DNA of 10,331 bases. Source: Gammaproteobacteria bacterium. Its GTDB lineage: Bacteria; Pseudomonadota; Gammaproteobacteria; Arenicellales; UBA868. A program made the position numbers and the translations under genes. The notes under the pieces were generated by a model. It saw nothing but the letters and a program-made list of their open reading frames with translations, was not told where the DNA came from and searched no databases. The stretch spans positions 1 through 10,331 of the forward strand of contig DPVA01000193.1 in NCBI GenBank assembly GCA_003529705.1, given 5' to 3'. This document shows, piece by piece, positions 7,557-10,331 of this stretch; position 1 is the first letter of the stretch; each line of letters opens with the position of its first letter.

Positions 7557-8824
7557 AACCCCCGTCCTGTGCGTGTTCTAAAGAGCCGCCTAGTGAGTTG
7601 TCCAATAAGCGATTCGGATCCAGCGAAAGACGCCGGAGGGGCGCGACGATCGACCGCCGCCGCAGCACCAGAGGCAAGATCAGACACAAATTGGATGGAA
7701 AGTCCTGAACGCTCTAATCTGGAAGTGGCGAGAGGCGCATTGGTTCCTGCTAATCGCATCACCACCGGTACGGTCACTGGCTGTTCAAGATTCGCGAGCA
7801 GCAGACCATCTGCAATGGTGTCGCAGCGCATAATGCCGGCACCGAAAACATTAACAAGCAGACAACGAAGTTTCGGATCTGATAAGACCAGGATAAACGC
7901 CTCTTTGACCCGACTAACCTCTAGCACTGGTGGCACATCCAGGAAATTGGCTGGGCGACCCCCGAGGTGGGACAACGCGTCCAACGTTGCCATTGCCAGT
8001 CCCGCTCCACTTGAAAACGTACCGATGTCACCGTCAAACTGAATAAAGTTAAAACCGTGTTTGGCGGCGACTTCCTCCGCCTTTGAGACCTCCGCTCGAG
8101 ATGCCAACGCTGCCAACTTGGGTTGACGGAACAGTGCGTTGTCATCCACCGTCACCCGGGCGTCCAGCGCAACAAGTGAGTCGTTATCCCGAATCGCGAG
8201 AGGATTAATCTCGATCAAGGACAGATCGCAAGCCATGAAGAGTGCATGCAACTGCTGGATCAGCTGAGCGAACCCTACTTTCACTGCCGGCCTTAGTCCG
8301 AGTTGTGAAGCGATTTCCAGTCCAGGCTCCGCAGCGATCTGACTCCCAGCGCCGAGATTCGCTCGGACCAAGGTCTTTGGATCATCAGAAACATCGCGCT
8401 CTACCTGGCTACCACCCCTCATGCTTGCCAGACACACCGGCTCTCCACGCTGACCATCAATCAGGATCGCAACAAAAAGTTGAACGGAGGACTTGATCTC
8501 AGGCTCGATGTAAACCGCATTGATGGTCTCCCCCTTTCCCATAGTCTGGGGTGTGGCTAGGTGCGCACCCAACATGCCTGCCGCAGCACGGCCCACCTGC
8601 AACACCGTATCACTGAATTCAATACCGGAAAGATTCGATTCGCCCTCGACGCAGCCCTTCGCGCGCCCCCCTGCATGGATCTGAGCCTTGACTACCCAGG
8701 GACCCTCACCCAGCTCCCGGGCTGCATCGAGCGCGCGTTGCTCCGAAGTTGCAACCGCGCCCTCCAGCACTGGAATACCCCAGTCGCGCATCAACGCCTT
8801 GGCCTGATACTCAAATAAATACAT
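7553..8824 (-). CDS. Succinyl-CoA ligase beta subunit-like (SucC paralogue)
   Basis: 423-residue ATP-grasp subunit partnering the alpha-like protein encoded next to it. It keeps the SucC start (MYLFEYQAKALMRDWGIPVL, 1-20), KAQIHAGGRAKG at 46-57, LIEINPLAI at 203-211, LDARVTVDDNALFRQP at 220-235 and a GAGLAMATLD helix at 273-282. It departs at conserved loops: NFLDV is followed by PPVL (298-301) instead of GGGA, and the FGGI loop has one extra residue (FGAGIMRC, 327-334). About 31 basic residues follow the usual end. The ATG at 8824 matches the E. coli SucC start, while a GTG at 8851 would add nine unaligned residues. It lies 48 bases after the oxidoreductase gene and overlaps the next gene by 4. 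It is likely a substrate-shifted acid-CoA ligase, but activity is unproven. Confidence 0.88.
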   Translation of the reverse strand: MYLFEYQAKALMRDWGIPVLEGAVATSEQRALDAARELGEGPWVVKAQIHAGGRAKGCVEGESNLSGIEFSDTVLQVGRAAAGMLGAHLATPQTMGKGETINAVYIEPEIKSSVQLFVAILIDGQRGEPVCLASMRGGSQVERDVSDDPKTLVRANLGAGSQIAAEPGLEIASQLGLRPAVKVGFAQLIQQLHALFMACDLSLIEINPLAIRDNDSLVALDARVTVDDNALFRQPKLAALASRAEVSKAEEVAAKHGFNFIQFDGDIGTFSSGAGLAMATLDALSHLGGRPANFLDVPPVLEVSRVKEAFILVLSDPKLRCLLVNVFGAGIMRCDTIADGLLLANLEQPVTVPVVMRLAGTNAPLATSRLERSGLSIQFVSDLASGAAAAVDRRAPPASFAGSESLIGQLTRRLFRTRTGRGL

Positions 8825-8872
8825 TAATCTTTCTGCCGAAGGTGGGCCCACTTAAGTAAATGATCATCGCGA

Positions 8873-9874
8873 TCACTGAACGTCCTGTGTCTGATCTACC
8901 TGGAGAACAAGTTTGCCAAAGTGCTCCGATGATTCCATCATCTGATGGGCTTTGCAGACATCTTCGAGCGGGAAAACCTGGTCCACCAACGGGATGATCT
9001 GTCGTTCCTTGAATAGATTCAGGACATCGTCGGCAAAGCGCGCAATGATTCGGGCTTTTTCCGCCAGCGGCCGTGGCCGCAGCACTGAGCCCACAATTTT
9101 TTGTCTTCGCACCATAAGCTGGGCGAGATTCAACTCTGATTTGACTCCCCCCATAACCCCAATCAGAACCAGAGTTCCGTTGATGGCAAGTGACTTGAGG
9201 TTTGAGGCCAGATAAGGCGCGCCGATATGATCCAGAATGACATCAACCCCTCTACCTTTGGTGAGATCTTTGATGACCGCGGCAAAGTCTTGGGACTGGT
9301 AATTAATCACATGGGTGGCGCCCAGCGCAGCAACGCGCTCTGTCTTTTTTGCCGATGCCGTCACAAAAAGCGGGCTATCGGGGTTTAGGGCCTGGCACAA
9401 CTGAATAGCTGCTGTATTAACACCACCGCCACCGCCGTGAAGCAGTGCGCTTTGACCGTTTTCAAGCCCGGGGCACTGGAAGAGATTTAGGTGCGCCGTG
9501 ATATAGGTTTCGCAGATACACGCCGCCTCTGCCCAACTCAACCTACCCGGTACGGGCATCAAATGACTCGCCCACGCGAGCGCGAGTTCAGCGTAGGCAC
9601 CGCCACCCACAAGACCCATCACGCGATCCCCTTCCTGCCATTTCGTGACACCCTCTCCGACTGTCGCGATGATTCCTGCCACCTCGAGTCCAAGCACATC
9701 AGATTCCCCCTTGGGGGGCGGATAGTTACCCTCTCTTTGAACAATGTCCGGCCGGTTGACGCTGGTTGTAACCACTCGGATCAATACCTGACCCGCCCCA
9801 GGGACAGGATCTTCCCCCTCCCCAAGGTACAAAACGTTAGCGTCCCCATAAGATTTCTGTAGAACAACTTTCAT
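8873..9874 (-). CDS. NAD(P)H quinone oxidoreductase, PIG3-like zinc-independent MDR family
   Basis: 333-residue medium-chain dehydrogenase/reductase of the quinone oxidoreductase (PIG3/TIGR02824-like) group. The N-terminal domain carries NRPDIVQREGNYPPP at 40-54 and GLEVAG at 62-67, without the zinc ligands of alcohol dehydrogenases. The nucleotide-binding domain starts at LLHGGGGGVNTAAIQL (144-159), followed by VTASAKKTE at 171-179, compatible with NADPH. The usual GVG is GVN here (N153). The ATG at 9874 fits the family start (MKVVLQKSYGD), with GAGAGAG upstream. It is the first annotated gene of the five-gene operon. Its role may be reduction of a quinone, enal or enoyl-type product of the pathway, or simply detoxification; the sequence does not decide. 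Confidence 0.88.
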   Translation of the reverse strand: MKVVLQKSYGDANVLYLGEGEDPVPGAGQVLIRVVTTSVNRPDIVQREGNYPPPKGESDVLGLEVAGIIATVGEGVTKWQEGDRVMGLVGGGAYAELALAWASHLMPVPGRLSWAEAACICETYITAHLNLFQCPGLENGQSALLHGGGGGVNTAAIQLCQALNPDSPLFVTASAKKTERVAALGATHVINYQSQDFAAVIKDLTKGRGVDVILDHIGAPYLASNLKSLAINGTLVLIGVMGGVKSELNLAQLMVRRQKIVGSVLRPRPLAEKARIIARFADDVLNLFKERQIIPLVDQVFPLEDVCKAHQMMESSEHFGKLVLQVDQTQDVQ

Positions 9875-9939
9875 TTCGCTCTCTCTTTCAGAAGTACCGA
9901 GCCGCAGACCGGTGTATGGGCACCTTTCCAAAAGGTCAT
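9871..9939 (-). CDS. Possible 22-residue leader ORF coupled to the oxidoreductase gene
   Basis: An ATG at 9939 opens a 22-codon frame (MTFWKGAHTP, then VCGSVLLKERAK) whose TGA overlaps the oxidoreductase ATG as ATGA. AGGCGG lies just upstream of the ATG, a near-perfect but close-spaced ribosome site. The first codons lie in a small hairpin, with 9922-9927 pairing to 9931-9936. It might couple or tune translation of the operon. It shows no resemblance to a known leader peptide and may be chance. Confidence 0.25.
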   Translation of the reverse strand: MTFWKGAHTPVCGSVLLKERAK

Positions 9940-9998
9940 AGCCGCCTGCTAAATGCCGAAGACAAGTTGGACTGTTTTGAGGCCGTAATTTTCAAGAA

Positions 9999-10026
9999 AT
10001 TATGGTATACAATATACCATATTCAA
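9999..10026 (-). promoter_or_regulatory. Predicted promoter of the five-gene CoA operon
   Basis: Read on the minus strand, TTGAAT (10026-10021) and CATAAT (10004-9999) are separated by 16 bases. Each is close to the sigma70 consensus (4 of 6 and 5 of 6). Transcription would begin near 9992, leaving a leader of roughly 118 bases before the oxidoreductase ATG. The inverted repeat at 10001-10021 fills the spacer and overlaps the -10. Confidence 0.5.
10001..10021. promoter_or_regulatory. GntR/FCD-type operator: perfect 9-3-9 inverted repeat
   Basis: TATGGTATA at 10001-10009 is the exact reverse complement of TATACCATA at 10013-10021, around CAA. The GTATAC core and length are characteristic of operators for FCD-type GntR regulators. 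It lies between two divergent genes and within the predicted operon promoter, so the operon's own GntR protein is the likely binder. The divergent LOG gene may be affected too. Confidence 0.65.
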
Positions 10027-10056
10027 AGTTTTCACACTCGGTGCTCGAGAAGATCA

Positions 10057-10331
10057 ATGAAGGCCTACAAAAACGCCCATTTCCTAGACAGTGCCGATGC
10101 TCGACTCCTACGCATTGTTTCTGAATTCGTTGAACCGCAATCACGCTTTGCGCACCATGGCATTGGGGACACAATAGTTTTTATGGGCTCGGCGCGCACG
10201 CCCTCCCCGGAAAACGAACATCTAACTGATAAAGCCGACTCCGCATCTCGCCCGTTGTTGGAAAGCGCCTACGATGCCTGTCGCGAGCTTGCTCGGCGAC
10301 TCACTGATTGGTCGAAGAGTCGCCCGGAAGA
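10057..10331 (+). CDS. LOG family (TIGR00730-like) Rossmann protein, N-terminal part, cut by window end
   Basis: An open frame of 91 full codons starts at the ATG at 10057 and continues past the window, so no stop is visible. The opening MKAYKNAHFLDSADARLLRI, then EFVEPQSRF at 23-31 and GDTIVFMGSAR at 37-47, match the N terminus of the longer LOG-family proteins (often named lysine decarboxylase-like or nucleotide 5'-monophosphate nucleosidase-like). GSAR at 44-47 is the first strand-loop of the nucleotide-binding fold. The PGGxGTxxE catalytic motif would lie beyond the edge. A weak GAGAAG ribosome site lies 4 bases upstream. No good + strand promoter was found, although TACAAT at 10008-10013 inside the operator is a possible -10. 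Its link to the divergent operon is unproven. Confidence 0.8.
   Translation, partial: MKAYKNAHFLDSADARLLRIVSEFVEPQSRFAHHGIGDTIVFMGSARTPSPENEHLTDKADSASRPLLESAYDACRELARRLTDWSKSRPE

Noticed and set aside
6645..8824. The ligase pair as the housekeeping sucCD of the TCA cycle.
   Set aside because: It is not next to sucAB or sdh, is embedded with frc and gntR, and differs at conserved SucC and SucD loops.
8842..8851. Perfect 10-base palindrome GTGGGCCCAC between the oxidoreductase and ligase beta-like genes.
   Set aside because: It has no loop, so it makes no useful RNA hairpin, and it is not repeated elsewhere; probably chance.

Overview
The window looks like chromosome of a free-living member of the Pseudomonadota, most likely a gammaproteobacterium. 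This is inferred from the protein types (DUF3108 envelope protein, E. coli-like Frc/YfdW, GntR/FCD regulator, compact operons with classical Shine-Dalgarno sites). No tRNA, rRNA, insertion sequence, CRISPR array or phage gene is visible. Nine complete protein genes, one gene cut by the right edge and one possible leader ORF cover most of the sequence, and no gene-free stretch reaches 300 bases.

Left part (1-3012). A two-gene leftward operon encodes a site-2-protease-type membrane metalloprotease (781-1422) followed by a class I SAM-dependent methyltransferase (91-759). Divergent from it across a 207-base AT-rich control region is metY (1630-2901), an O-acetylhomoserine sulfhydrylase-type PLP enzyme of methionine synthesis. 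It ends at a strong, probably bidirectional hairpin terminator (2932-2959).

Middle (3013-4611). A leftward endonuclease/exonuclease/phosphatase-fold protein (3013-3759) is divergent from a rightward secreted DUF3108 protein (3837-4589).

Right part (4612-10331). This is the most interesting block: a tightly packed leftward operon in the order quinone oxidoreductase (8873-9874), succinyl-CoA-ligase beta-like (7553-8824), succinyl-CoA-ligase alpha-like (6645-7556), GntR/FCD regulator (5965-6645), and formyl-CoA:oxalate CoA-transferase-like frc (4612-5880). Two junctions overlap (GTGA and TGATG). Upstream, at 10001-10021, lies a perfect 9-3-9 inverted repeat with a GTATAC core, typical of GntR/FCD operators, sitting between a plausible -35 and -10 of the operon promoter. 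The likely reading is a regulator-controlled acyl-CoA pathway for a small dicarboxylic acid: the ligase pair makes an acyl-CoA using a nucleoside triphosphate and the CoA-transferase moves CoA to or from a related acid. The ligase subunits differ from ordinary SucCD at conserved loops, and no oxalyl-CoA decarboxylase gene is present, so the true substrate is open. A divergent LOG-family (TIGR00730-like) gene starts at 10057 and runs off the window.
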